Positions 32,511 to 43,486 of a stretch of 64,000 bases of DNA are shown here, one piece after another. The notes below the pieces were generated by a model. It was given only the letters and a program-made list of their open reading frames with translations, ran no database searches and was not told the DNA's origin. The number at the start of each line of letters is the position of its first letter. Position 1 is the first letter of the stretch. A program made the translations under genes and the position numbers. The DNA comes from Arthrobacter sp. NtRootA1 (lineage in GTDB: Bacteria; Actinomycetota; Actinomycetes; Actinomycetales; Micrococcaceae): NCBI RefSeq assembly GCF_019976975.1, contig NZ_AP024630.1, forward strand, positions 2,852,001-2,916,000. The letters are read 5' to 3'.

Positions 32511-33410
32511 ATGAGTTTCAATGACGGCGCGCAGCTTGACCCATCCCAAGTAGAAGACCGACGCGGCGGAGGCATGGGCCGCGGGACGAAAATAGGTGGC
32601 GGGATTGGTGGTGGCATCGTCGTGCTGCTTCTGGCCCTCTTCGGAATCAACCCCAACATCCTTGGCGACCTTACGGGCGGCGGAACCCAGCCGCCCGCCG
32701 TCGAAAACGGGAGCGGCGGTGTGCAGGAGTGCCAGACTGGCGCTGACGCGGACAAACGACTCGACTGCCGAATCACAGGCACTGTTAACAGCCTTAATGC
32801 CTTCTGGCCCGAATACCTGGCCCAGTACAACGTGCAGTACTCCCGGCCCGGAACGGTCATCTTCGACCAAGGAACCCAAACAGGATGTGGCCCTGCCACC
32901 ACGGCTGTAGGACCCTTCTATTGTCCGGTGGACACCAAGGCATACTTCGACCCCGGGTTCTTCGATGAGCTCGTGACCCGTTTTGGTTCATCAGGGGGAC
33001 CACTGGCGCAGGAGTACGTGGTGGCCCATGAATTCGGCCACCACATCCAGAACATCCTGGGCAATCTGGACCGGGCACAACAGGATCCCCAAGGGCCGCA
33101 GTCCGGTGCAGTCCGTGTCGAATTGCAGGCAGACTGCTACGCGGGACTCTGGGTTCGCCACGCAAGCACCCAGAAAGACCCGGCAACGGGCAAGCCGTTC
33201 CTTGACCCCATAACCGAGCAGGACCTGCAGGACGCGCTGTCCGCTGCGTCCGCCGTCGGCGATGACCGCATCCAGGAAGCCGCAACCGGACGGGTCTCAC
33301 CGGAATCCTGGACCCATGGCTCCAGTGAACAGCGGCAGAAGTGGTTCTACCAGGGCTATTCCACGGGCGATATCAATAAATGCGACACCTTTGGTGTGGC
33401 AGCGCCCTGA
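32511..33410 (+). CDS. Neutral zinc metallopeptidase (YpfJ/DUF2342-like family)
   Basis: 299 residues from the ATG at 32511. The N-terminal basic segment and membrane helix (IGGGIGGGIVVLLLALFGI, about residues 28-48) come first, then a secreted or membrane-anchored zinc domain with HEFGHHIQ (HExxH-type) and the downstream glutamate region RVELQADCYAGLW. This is the YpfJ neutral zinc metallopeptidase family (PF04228), of unknown physiological substrate. It is divergent from the ligase gene and convergent with the suf operon. Confidence 0.9.
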   Translation: MSFNDGAQLDPSQVEDRRGGGMGRGTKIGGGIGGGIVVLLLALFGINPNILGDLTGGGTQPPAVENGSGGVQECQTGADADKRLDCRITGTVNSLNAFWPEYLAQYNVQYSRPGTVIFDQGTQTGCGPATTAVGPFYCPVDTKAYFDPGFFDELVTRFGSSGGPLAQEYVVAHEFGHHIQNILGNLDRAQQDPQGPQSGAVRVELQADCYAGLWVRHASTQKDPATGKPFLDPITEQDLQDALSAASAVGDDRIQEAATGRVSPESWTHGSSEQRQKWFYQGYSTGDINKCDTFGVAAP

Positions 33411-33439
33411 CCGCGTTTAACGTCGCCCGGTAAACGCAG

Positions 33440-33472
33440 AAATGGTTCCGGACCTAAGGTCCGGAACCATTT
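33440..33472. terminator. Bidirectional terminator between metallopeptidase and suf operon
   Basis: A perfect 15-bp stem (arm AAATGGTTCCGGACC) on a TAA loop. A's lead and T's follow (ATTTCTTT), so it suits both the + metallopeptidase and the - suf transcript. Confidence 0.85.
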
Positions 33473-33501
33473 CTTTGCCCCTGGAGGGCGAAACCTGCTG
33501 A

Positions 33502-33834
33502 TCAGATGTTGAAGCCCAGGGCCCGCATCTGGTCCTTGCCGTCGTCAGTGATCCGTTCGGGACCCCATGGCGGCATCCATACCCAGTTCAAGCGCCATTC
33601 ATCCACTACGCCGTCGAGGGACTTGCCTACCTGCTCTTCCAGCACGTCCGTGAGCGGGCAAGCCGCCGTTGTCAGTGTCATGTCGATCAGGAGTGCGCCG
33701 TCCTCATCCGAGTACTTCAGGCCATAGAGGAGGCCCAAGTCCACGACGTTGACACCGAGCTCCGGGTCAATGACGTCCTTGAGCGCTTCCTCGACGTCCT
33801 CGAGGCTGGTGCGCGCCGCGTTGATTTCGGTCAT
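33502..33834 (-). CDS. sufT: SufT-type metal-sulfur cluster assembly factor (MIP18/DUF59)
   Basis: 110 residues of the MIP18/DUF59 family: DVIDPELGVNVVDLGLLYGL near residues 20-40 and the conserved Cys of LTTAACPLTD. SufT proteins aid Fe-S maturation of target enzymes. It is the last gene of the suf operon, 13 bp after sufC, and is followed by the bidirectional hairpin. Confidence 0.92.
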   Translation of the reverse strand: MTEINAARTSLEDVEEALKDVIDPELGVNVVDLGLLYGLKYSDEDGALLIDMTLTTAACPLTDVLEEQVGKSLDGVVDEWRLNWVWMPPWGPERITDDGKDQMRALGFNI

Positions 33835-33847
33835 GGAACGATCCTAA

Positions 33848-34633
<786 letters not shown>

Positions 34634-34677
34634 GCTCTTCTTTCTTTTCCGTTCGTAAGTCTGGTGATACTGGGCGC

Positions 34678-35034
34678 TCAGTAGTTGTCTACCGAAGCAC
34701 CGTTCACAACGTTGGTCACGTCCACGTAGACGTCGTCACCATCGATGGTGACGGCGAAAACGGGAACGGGGTCGTAGGCAGGCAGCTGGAGAGGCTGTCC
34801 GCTGCGGAGGTCGAACTGGGAACCGTGGCCCCAGCACTCAATCGCACAGCCTTCAATCTCGCCTTCGGACAACGAGATGTCCGCGTGCGAGCAGGTATCG
34901 CCGATGGCATGGATCTGACCCATCGAGTCCCTCACGATAGCTACGGGGTAGTCATCGATCAGGACGCGCAGCGCCTGCTTGACCTGGATGTCATTGGCGT
35001 TGCATACCAGTTCGCCTTTGGTTTGTTCACTCAT
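34678..35034 (-). CDS. Rieske-type [2Fe-2S] ferredoxin within suf operon
   Basis: 118 residues from the ATG at 35034; the frame continues upstream but into sufD. Rieske ligands are C-x-H (Cys48, His50) and C-x2-H (Cys67, His70), in TCSHADISL and ECWGHGSQF. It is usually annotated as a non-heme iron oxygenase ferredoxin subunit, but no oxygenase is near. Between sufD (19 bp away) and sufC it more likely gives electrons for cluster assembly; this is inference from position. Confidence 0.92.
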   Translation of the reverse strand: MSEQTKGELVCNANDIQVKQALRVLIDDYPVAIVRDSMGQIHAIGDTCSHADISLSEGEIEGCAIECWGHGSQFDLRSGQPLQLPAYDPVPVFAVTIDGDDVYVDVTNVVNGASVDNY

Positions 35035-35053
35035 CGTTGTCCTGCCTGGTCTG

Positions 35054-36367
35054 CTAGTTGTCGGTCGCGGCGAGTTCGCGCTCAACAGCAGCGGTCAGGC
35101 GTTCTTCGATTGCCGGGACGTTGATCTGCTGGATGATCTCGTTGAGGAAGCCTCGAACCACCAGGCGGCGGGCAACCTTTTCCGGGATGCCGCGTGCCAT
35201 GAGGTAGAAGAGGTGCTCGTCGTCGAAACGGCCGGTGGCGCTGGCGTGGCCGGCACCCTCGATGAGTCCCGTCTCGATTTCCAGGTTCGGCACAGAGTCC
35301 GCACGCGCGCCGTCCGTCAGGACCAGGTTGCGGTTGGCCTCATAGGTGTCGGTGCCTTCTGCTTCCTTACGGATCAGGACGTCGCCCACCCACACAGTGT
35401 GGGCATTGCGGCCCTGCAGCGCACCCTTGTACAGCACGCGCGACTTGCAGTTGGCCACTGCGTGGTCAACAAACAGGCGCTGCTCAAGGTGCTGACCGGC
35501 ATCGGCGAAGTACAGGCCGAACATTTCGACGTCGGCACCAGGAGCGGTGAAGCGGGTGGACGGCGTAACGCGCACGACGTCACCGCCGAGGCTGACCACG
35601 ATGTGCTTGAACTTCGCGTCGCGGCCGATCCTGGCCTGCTGCGCCGATGCGTGAACGGCGTCGTCTGCCCATTCCTGCAGGGACACGACAGTCAGCTCAG
35701 CGCCATCTTCGACGATAATTTCAACGTTCTCGGAAACAACAGCGGTGCCCTGGTGGTCCAGGACCACGACGGCCTTGGAGAATCGCTCTGCCACAATCAC
35801 AATGTGCTGCGCCGACGGAGCGTCGCCGGAGCCGGTGACCAGGACGGAAACTTCGCTCTCGGCCTGCAGCTCAACCGGAACCGTTACAACGGTAGCCTCG
35901 GCAAAGTTCTCCCAGCCGTTTGCGGACACACGGTCCTCCGGGATGCCTGCCTGCCCGATGCGCTTGTCGTCGCGGCCAACGGTCTCGACGACGACGCCGG
36001 CCGGTGCGGTCACACTGACAGCCGGAGCTGCACCGTCAAGGACCTCGGTGTGGAGACCGCGCAAGCGCTTCAGCGGTGTGAAACGCCAGTCTTCTTCAAG
36101 GCCGGTCAGCGGCTTGAAGTCCTCCAGCTTGTAAGACGTGAGGCGGCCGGCGCGGGAGCTGTCCGGGATACCGACGCCGCCACCATGCGAGTGGCTCTTT
36201 ACCGATGCGCCACCGAGCGGACCAGCAGCAGGCTGCTCCGACGTCGTGCTGGTGTTTGTTCCGGTGTTTAGGGGCGAAAGGTTTTCGCCTTCCTCGGTGA
36301 AGCCGTTGATAAACGGCTGGGCCGAGGGCGCGCCGATGCGCGCCTTTTCAGTAGTGATATCAGTCAT
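35054..36367 (-). CDS. sufD: Fe-S cluster assembly protein SufD
   Basis: 437 residues with the SufB/SufD beta-helix core. Conserved C-terminal elements: HASATGRFDDEHLFYLMARGIPE and ARRLVVRGFLNEI, and EGTDTYEANRNLVLTDGARADSVPNLEIE with the cluster-site region. It partners SufB and SufC. It starts 2 bp after sufB ends, so translation is coupled. Confidence 0.94.
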   Translation of the reverse strand: MTDITTEKARIGAPSAQPFINGFTEEGENLSPLNTGTNTSTTSEQPAAGPLGGASVKSHSHGGGVGIPDSSRAGRLTSYKLEDFKPLTGLEEDWRFTPLKRLRGLHTEVLDGAAPAVSVTAPAGVVVETVGRDDKRIGQAGIPEDRVSANGWENFAEATVVTVPVELQAESEVSVLVTGSGDAPSAQHIVIVAERFSKAVVVLDHQGTAVVSENVEIIVEDGAELTVVSLQEWADDAVHASAQQARIGRDAKFKHIVVSLGGDVVRVTPSTRFTAPGADVEMFGLYFADAGQHLEQRLFVDHAVANCKSRVLYKGALQGRNAHTVWVGDVLIRKEAEGTDTYEANRNLVLTDGARADSVPNLEIETGLIEGAGHASATGRFDDEHLFYLMARGIPEKVARRLVVRGFLNEIIQQINVPAIEERLTAAVERELAATDN

Positions 36368-36369
36368 TG

Positions 36370-37832
<1,463 letters not shown>

Positions 37833-37833
<1 letters not shown>

Positions 37834-38654
37834 CACGGCCTTTCTTGCTGGTTGTTTGATTCCTGGTACGGGTTCCCGGACTGCTCTGCGATGCTGTGAT
37901 GCACCGTGGCAGCTGGTCGCCCGGTAGGTATGTGGGTGGTGCAAACGTGCCCGCCTTGCGCCAGGGTTGAAAGACGCCGGACATCGACGCCCACCAAGCG
38001 GGAAAAGACTTTGGTTTCGCTGTCACAGAAAACAGGAAACTCTGCTGCGAGCTGCTGGATGGGGCAATGTCCCTGGCACAGCTGGACACTGGAAAATTCT
38101 GCCGGCAGTGGGGCTTTGGCCTCAATGGAATGGGCAGAGGCAACATAGCCGTCCCGGCTGAGGGCCTTGGACAAGGCCAAGGAGCGGGCCGCGATATCCT
38201 GCCCGGCGGCCGCAACTTCCGGCGCATAGCGGCGCTCCATTTCAGAGAAGCGCTCTTCAGCATATTCACGGACTGCATCCTCGCCAGCGATCTCCTGGAG
38301 TCGGCGGAGCGCGGAGCTGGCGATGTTCAAGTAGTCGTCGCCAAGCTTGGATTGCCCTTGCGAACTCAGGACATAGCGGCGCGCAGGGCGTCCCGCCCCG
38401 GCTCCCGCCTTGGCGACGCGCTTGACTTCAATTACGCCATTTCGCTCAAGGTGATCCAGGTGGCGGCGGACCGCTGCGGGCGTGAAACCAAGGAGGTCGC
38501 CCAGTTCGGCGGCACTTACGGGGCCGTTTTCCAACACTGCGCTCAGGACGCGGTCCCTGGTGCGGTCTTCCGCGTCCGGCAGCGCCGACGAAGGCGCGAA
38601 GGCCTCTGCCGCTGCGGCATGCCGCCTTGATGGCATGGAGATTGGACTCGTCAT
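37833..38654 (-). CDS. sufR: SufR-type Fe-S sensing repressor
   Basis: About 273 residues from the ATG at 38654; a GTG at 38663 is alternative. The N-terminal winged HTH is of the DeoR/ArsR-like type ([25 protein letters not shown]), with a wing rich in Ala and Gly. C-terminal cysteines ([25 protein letters not shown]) match the cluster-binding set of SufR. Apo/holo status sets suf expression according to Fe-S demand. It heads the operon and probably controls it from the 110-bp divergent region upstream. Confidence 0.92.
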
Positions 38655-38751
38655 GGAATACACAACACAATCATGTCGTAATTTGTTTCATGCATCCAGT
38701 AAGGCAAGACTGACCTTAGCCACCCGCCAAATGCGACCGTACTACTTCCCG

Positions 38752-38757
38752 TAGAAT
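38752..38757 (+). promoter_or_regulatory. Candidate -10 box for a leaderless ABC transporter transcript
   Basis: TAGAAT lies 6 bases before the GTG start at 38764, so a transcript starting the usual 6-8 bases after it would begin at the start codon itself. No ribosome-binding site precedes the GTG, which agrees with leaderless translation. The -35 is weak. Confidence 0.4.
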
Positions 38758-38763
38758 ACTCTG

Positions 38764-39729
38764 GTGCGATCCACCGATTCCCCTGTCCTCACTATAGACG
38801 GACTCATAAAGGATGTAGGCCCCCTGGCCTCCCTTGACGGCAAAATGCTCCGGGTTGTCAGTGGGCTGTCCATGACGGCCGGGCGGGGCCAGATTACGGC
38901 CCTTCTCGGGGCTAACGGTGCTGGCAAGACCACCACCTTGGAATGTGCCCAGGGCCTGCAGAAACGTACCGGGGGAACAATCTCCCTCCTGGGCGCAGAC
39001 CCGGATACTGCGGGCGCTGACCTGAGGTCCCGGGTAGGTGTCATGCTTCAGGATGGCGGCCTCCCGCCGTCGGCCCGTCCAATCCCTTTGTTGCGTCATG
39101 TTGCCGGCATGTACCGCGATCCCATGGACGTCGACGCCCTCGTGGAGCGTCTTGGCATCGCCCAATTCAGCCGCACCAGTGTGCGGCGCTTATCAGGTGG
39201 CCAAAAGCAACGGGTGGCCTTGGCTGCCGCATTGATTGGCAACCCGGAGGTCCTCTTCCTCGACGAACCCAGCGCTGGACTCGATCCGCATTCGCGGCAG
39301 GTGGTTTTCGACCTCATTGCCGAACTGCGCGACGCCGGCATGGGCATCATCCTCACGACGCACCTGATGGATGACGCCGAGCGCTTGGCTGACTACGTCT
39401 ACATCATCGACGGCGGACACAACGTCGCCGAGGGAACGGTCGCCGACCTTCTGCGGCACGATCATTCCACCGACACCGCAATTACTGACCGGACCCTCTT
39501 CTTCGATGCGCCGCCGGGACTCGAGTTCAAAGACGTCCTTGGCGCAGGTCTGCAGGTCCTGGAAAGCCGGGCTGGCAGCTACTCGATCACCGGCGCCCTG
39601 GGGCCCGACGACCTTGCCGCCCTAACCGCCTGGTGGGCCGCACGGAACATCATGCCGGCGTCACTCAGACTCGAGGCGCGGAGCCTCGAGGACGTTTTCC
39701 TGGACATTTCCGGAAGGGACCTCCGATGA
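38764..39729 (+). CDS. ABC-2 type transporter ATP-binding protein
   Basis: 321 residues. Walker A GANGAGKTT, signature LSGGQKQRVALAAAL, Walker B LFLDEPSAGLD and switch His in TTHLMDDAE; the C-terminal 90 residues are an accessory domain typical of DRR/daunorubicin-type ATPases. With the adjacent permease it makes an exporter. The position directly before ctaA, conserved in actinobacteria, suggests a link to heme or respiratory assembly, unproven. The GTG at 38764 appears leaderless. Confidence 0.92.
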   Translation: MRSTDSPVLTIDGLIKDVGPLASLDGKMLRVVSGLSMTAGRGQITALLGANGAGKTTTLECAQGLQKRTGGTISLLGADPDTAGADLRSRVGVMLQDGGLPPSARPIPLLRHVAGMYRDPMDVDALVERLGIAQFSRTSVRRLSGGQKQRVALAAALIGNPEVLFLDEPSAGLDPHSRQVVFDLIAELRDAGMGIILTTHLMDDAERLADYVYIIDGGHNVAEGTVADLLRHDHSTDTAITDRTLFFDAPPGLEFKDVLGAGLQVLESRAGSYSITGALGPDDLAALTAWWAARNIMPASLRLEARSLEDVFLDISGRDLR

Positions 39730-40490
39730 GCAAGCTACTGTCCCCCAACGCCGGACCCGCTTCCTTGCCTCGCCGTATTCTGCAGCAAGGCCGCTACGAG
39801 ACCATCACAATGCTGCGGAACGGTGAGCAACTGATTCTTGCAGTCGTCCTGCCTCTGCTTGCTTTGGCCGGGCTGACTGTTACTCCGCTCCTCGATGGGC
39901 TCGGAGGCCCTCGTGTCGACGTGGCCACGCCGGGAATCCTCGCCCTGTGCGCAATGTCCACCGCCTTTACTGGCCAGGGCATTGCCACGGGATTTGACCG
40001 GCGTTACGGCGTTCTCCGCTTCCTCTCAACTACCCCCCTGGGACGTGGTGGCCTGATCGCCGGCAAGATACTCGCTGTGCTCGTCGTCCTCTTCCTTCAA
40101 GTGCTGGTGGTCGGGGCAGTCGCCGGACTCCTGGGCTGGCAGCCCCGGCCCGAAGCATGGCTTCCGGGCCTTGGGATCCTTGTCCTTGGTGCGGCATCGT
40201 TCACTGCGCTGGGACTCCTCGTTGCGGGAACGGTTCGGCCTGAAGCTACCCTGGCCATCACCAATCTTCTGTGGATCCTTCTCGGAGCGCTGGGCGGGAT
40301 AGTTGTCCCGGCAGAAAGGCTTCCTGCCGTAGCCCAGGGCATCGTGCATTTCCTGCCCTCTGGCGCCCTCGGCCAGGCATTGCGGGATGCATTCCTGCTG
40401 GGCATTGTGCCCTTCCCCGCCGTCCTGGTCCTCCTGCTGTGGACATTGCTGGCCGGCGCCGCAGCCATTCGCTGGTTCAAGTGGAACTGA
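39726..40490 (+). CDS. ABC-2 type transporter permease
   Basis: 254 residues from the ATG at 39726, overlapping the ATPase gene in ATGA. Six hydrophobic helices after a charged start (LPRRILQQGRYETITMLRNGEQLILAVVLP), with the ABC-2 fold. It forms a homodimer with two copies of the upstream ATPase. The exported compound is unknown; the heme A synthase gene follows at 30 bp. Confidence 0.92.
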   Translation: MSKLLSPNAGPASLPRRILQQGRYETITMLRNGEQLILAVVLPLLALAGLTVTPLLDGLGGPRVDVATPGILALCAMSTAFTGQGIATGFDRRYGVLRFLSTTPLGRGGLIAGKILAVLVVLFLQVLVVGAVAGLLGWQPRPEAWLPGLGILVLGAASFTALGLLVAGTVRPEATLAITNLLWILLGALGGIVVPAERLPAVAQGIVHFLPSGALGQALRDAFLLGIVPFPAVLVLLLWTLLAGAAAIRWFKWN

Positions 40491-40520
40491 CAACAAGCAG
40501 AACTGAGAGTTGAGCAAACT

Positions 40521-41465
40521 GTGAGCACGGCATCACGCCTCCCTAAATCCGTCCAGCGATTCACCGCCAAGCTGCCAACGGAGGTAAATCGCACTATCCA
40601 ACGGCTATCGGTCCTCTCCCTGATCGGACAGACAGTGCTCGTGGTGACCGGTGGTGCAGTTCGCCTTACGGCGTCGGGCCTTGGTTGCCCCACGTGGCCG
40701 CGATGCACCGATAACTCCCTCGTCAACACGCCTGAAATGGGCATTCACGGTTTTATCGAGTTCGGAAACCGTATGCTCACGTTCGCGTTGGCGGCGGTTG
40801 CTGCACTCATGCTGGTCTACTTGTGGAATCTCCGCAAGGAACGTCGCGACCTCTTCATGCTCGCCCTTGGCCTGCTCGCGAGCATCCCTGCTCAGGCCAT
40901 CATCGGCGGAATCACGGTTCTTTCCAACCTCAACCCCTGGGTTGTGGGCCTGCACTTCCTGGTATCCATGGCCTTGGTTGTCTTCGCGACTCTGCTCGTG
41001 AACCGTGCCTTCGGCCGCACCGGCCGATTCATGAAGCAGGTACTGCCTGCACTGCCTTCCGTTGCCCGCCCCGTTATGCTGGCCGTCGCCGTTTTCTCGG
41101 CAATAGCAGTCATGCTCGGCGTAGTAGTCACAGGCGCCGGTCCGCACGCAGGCGACGCAGACGCGCCGCGCAATGATCTGGACTGGGACCTTTTCTCACA
41201 CATTCACGCTGTGCCCGCCTACCTGATCACAGCCGGGACACTATTGGCTGTATACCTTGTGGTCCGGCACAAGATTGGCGGCCCGTTCCGGACCGCTTCA
41301 TTCCTGCTGCTCGCCGTGACGTTGCTCCAAGCCGTCATCGGGTTCACCCAGTACTACAACGGAATTCCTGCGCTTCTCGTGGGCGCACACATGCTTGGCG
41401 CAGCCCTGCTAACGAGCGCATCGACCAACGCGGCTGATATCGCCAAGTACAGCCCCGCCAAGTAG
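40521..41465 (+). CDS. ctaA: Heme A synthase (COX15/CtaA)
   Basis: 314 residues with eight hydrophobic helices. GGAVRLTASGLGCPTWPRC holds the conserved arginine and cysteine region near residues 40-60, and heme-ligand histidines occur in IHGFIEFGNRML, VGLHFLVS, IHAVPAYL and GAHMLGAAL. It oxidises heme O to heme A for aa3 oxidase. The GTG at 40521 is chosen. The matching heme O synthase gene ctaB lies beyond the repeat region, convergent to it. Confidence 0.94.
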   Translation: MSTASRLPKSVQRFTAKLPTEVNRTIQRLSVLSLIGQTVLVVTGGAVRLTASGLGCPTWPRCTDNSLVNTPEMGIHGFIEFGNRMLTFALAAVAALMLVYLWNLRKERRDLFMLALGLLASIPAQAIIGGITVLSNLNPWVVGLHFLVSMALVVFATLLVNRAFGRTGRFMKQVLPALPSVARPVMLAVAVFSAIAVMLGVVVTGAGPHAGDADAPRNDLDWDLFSHIHAVPAYLITAGTLLAVYLVVRHKIGGPFRTASFLLLAVTLLQAVIGFTQYYNGIPALLVGAHMLGAALLTSASTNAADIAKYSPAK

Positions 41466-41473
41466 CCCCCACT

Positions 41474-41633
41474 CACATCCCGACGGCTTAGGTCGGTTGC
41501 TCGATCACATCCCGACGATTCAGGGCGGTTGCTCGCTCACATCCCGACGGCTTGGGGTGGTTGCTCGATCACATCCCGACGGCTTGGGGTGGTTGCTCGC
41601 TCACATCCCCACGGCTTAGGTCGGTTGCTCGAT
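41474..41633. repeat. Five tandem 32-bp repeats downstream of ctaA
   Basis: Exactly five 32-base units, each CACATCCCGACG(G/A)(C/T)T...GGTTGCTCG(A/C)T, run back to back from 9 bp after the ctaA stop. Units 3 and 4 are identical except for the base before the last T; others differ at 3-6 positions. Translated frames across it give only repeat peptide, so I do not call a gene. Confidence 0.9.
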
Positions 41634-41879
41634 CACTTTCGGACGACAAAGGCATTTGACCGCAAACGGGCCAACCGTGTCCGGACTCTATGCGACTCCC
41701 AGCACGCCTGGAGGTAGTTCGCGCCTTACCACGACAGCGGCGCGGGGATTGGGCGGGGCTATCTGGCCAGCGGCTCCCGTTGCTGGCCCTTTTACGCATT
41801 CTTCATCTGCTTCGAAGGAAGCGGTCATAGCATCCGTGCTGGCATCCACGGTCAAACGAACACCCCCGACCAGGTCAGT

Positions 41880-41975
41880 GGGATGTGAGCGAGCATCAGT
41901 GAAAACGCAGCGGGTTGTGCGCGAGCATCCGCCGAAAGCCCGGTGGGATGTGACAGAGCATCGAGGGGAAACGAA
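41880..41975. repeat. Three diverged inverted copies of the 32-bp repeat
   Basis: GGGATGTGAGCGAGCATC-like cores begin at 41880, 41912 and 41945, that is with 32- and 33-base spacing. Each is the reverse complement of the CTCG(A/C)TCACATCCC junction in the array at 41474. The interval 41634-41879 between the two arrays holds no gene I can support. Confidence 0.75.
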
Positions 41976-42009
41976 AGGCACGACGCCGGTACCCGGGGTG
42001 GGATGCGGC

Positions 42010-42077
42010 GTCGCGCCTTATTTGTGGTCGCGCCTTATTTGTGGTCGTGCCTTATTTGTGGTCGTGCCTTATTGGTG
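42010..42077. repeat. Four tandem 17-bp repeats near ctaB 3' end
   Basis: Units of GTCG(C/T)GCCTTATTTGTG at 42010, 42027, 42044 and 42061 (the last with one change), ending 16 bp from the ctaB stop codon. AT-rich relative to surroundings. Confidence 0.9.
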
Positions 42078-42093
42078 GAAGCGGCCGCGGAGG

Positions 42094-43056
42094 TTAGCCG
42101 CCGATGATCGGTGAGCCGATGAACGGGTCTACTGCCAGCGCGATGAAGAGTAGCGTCAGGTAGCTGATGGAGCCGTGGAAGACCTTCATGGCGCCCTTAT
42201 TGGAGACGTCGCCACCCTGGGCTCGCTTGTAGAGGGCGTGGCTCTCGTACAGGAACCAGGCCCCAGCAGCGACAGCGGCAATTGTATAGACCCAGCCGGC
42301 GCCGCCAACGGGAATCATCAGGAGCGAGCAGGCAACCATTGCCCAGGCGTAAAGGACCACCTGGACGGACACAACTTTGGCCCCTGCAATTGCTCCGAGC
42401 ATGGGCACCTTGGCGTTGCGGTAGTCCTCGCCGTAGCGCATGGACAGCGGCCAGTAGTGCGGGGGCGTCCATAGGAAGATAACCATGAACAGCACAATGG
42501 CAGGCCACTCAACGGTGTTGGTGACCGCGGCCCAGGCGATGAGCACCGGGAAGCAGCCGGCTGCCCCGCCCCAAACGATGTTCTGTGCGGTGCGGCGCTT
42601 CAGGATCATGGTGTAGATGACCACGTAGAAAACGATGGCACCCAAGCCAAGCCATGCGGACAACGGATTCGCGCCGAACCACAGGATGGCAATCGACGCG
42701 GCGCCGAGAATCCAGGCAAAAACCAAAGCCTCCCGTGGCGATACTTCGCCAGTAACCAGCGGCCGCTTCTCAGTGCGGTGCATCAATTTGTCGATGTCCC
42801 GGTCGATGTAGCAGTTGAACACGCCGGCGCTGCCTGCAGCGAAGGCACCCCCCACGAGAGTCGCCAGAATCAACCCGATGGATGGGAAGCCGCGCTGGGC
42901 AAAGATCATGGTGGGGAGGGTGCTGACCAGGAGCAGCTCGATGACACGGGGCTTGGTGAGAGCCAGATACGCCTTTAATTTACGGGACATTCCGATGCTT
43001 CCCCGGGCCGGGGACGCATTGAGGGGCGTATCAGTTGTGCTCACGGCGGCAGTCAC
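42094..43056 (-). CDS. ctaB: Protoheme IX farnesyltransferase (heme O synthase)
   Basis: 320 residues from the GTG at 43056. UbiA-type prenyltransferase with about nine helices. The first Asp-rich motif is in [15 protein letters not shown] (N-x3-D-x3-D), a second loop motif [10 protein letters not shown] follows, and [15 protein letters not shown] is the CtaB start. It adds farnesyl to protoheme to give heme O, the substrate of CtaA. Divergent from tkt across 430 bp. Confidence 0.94.
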   Translation of the reverse strand: MTAAVSTTDTPLNASPARGSIGMSRKLKAYLALTKPRVIELLLVSTLPTMIFAQRGFPSIGLILATLVGGAFAAGSAGVFNCYIDRDIDKLMHRTEKRPLVTGEVSPREALVFAWILGAASIAILWFGANPLSAWLGLGAIVFYVVIYTMILKRRTAQNIVWGGAAGCFPVLIAWAAVTNTVEWPAIVLFMVIFLWTPPHYWPLSMRYGEDYRNAKVPMLGAIAGAKVVSVQVVLYAWAMVACSLLMIPVGGAGWVYTIAAVAAGAWFLYESHALYKRAQGGDVSNKGAMKVFHGSISYLTLLFIALAVDPFIGSPIIGG

Positions 43057-43486
43057 TCTGTTCTATGCTCTGGGGTTCTCGCAGCGGCTGCAGTCCGGGT
43101 TTCCGAGATGGAACCGCAGGCGCATGAACCGCTGGTGGCCTCCAGATATCATACCGTGGCTGGAAGTGCGTCCATGTCCGCAAAATACGCCAATGTTTCG
43201 GAAAGTTCACTCCGTGGCGGCGCCATCGTGATTCATATAAGGGAATTTCTGTCCAGTTAGTGGGATTCCCTGAGTCTCAGGACACGTTTGGGGCTAAGCT
43301 GTTGAGCAGATCAGCACACGTTGACAATCCGGGAAACCGTATTCTCGGAGGAGCCGTGCGTCTGGATGAAGGATCAACGTTTCAATGGTGAACGGCTGGT
43401 AGACACATTGCAGCGGGCGCCATCCTGTGCTTCCTGCGTGCCGTGTCCTTACGCCTGCCGTCAGCACAGAGAGGGGCTCGGTTTTC
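43057..43486. promoter_or_regulatory. ctaB-tkt divergent control region with a possible 12-codon leader ORF
   Basis: 430 bp with no full gene. A TTGACA hexamer lies at 43321-43326, with TATTCT at 43340 (spacer 13, too short to be confident). GGAGGA at 43347-43352 precedes a GTG that opens a 12-codon frame (43356-43391) reading VRLDEGSTFQW. The tkt start itself is 95 bp further on and poorly served by a ribosome site, so a long structured or coupled leader is possible. Confidence 0.35.

Noticed and set aside
41474..41633. Possible CRISPR array
   Set aside because: Repeats are directly adjacent with no unique spacers, and no cas genes are present.
41656..42114. Frame of 152 codons between ctaA and ctaB
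   Set aside because: Its translation is largely made of the 32-bp and 17-bp repeats and resembles no protein family.
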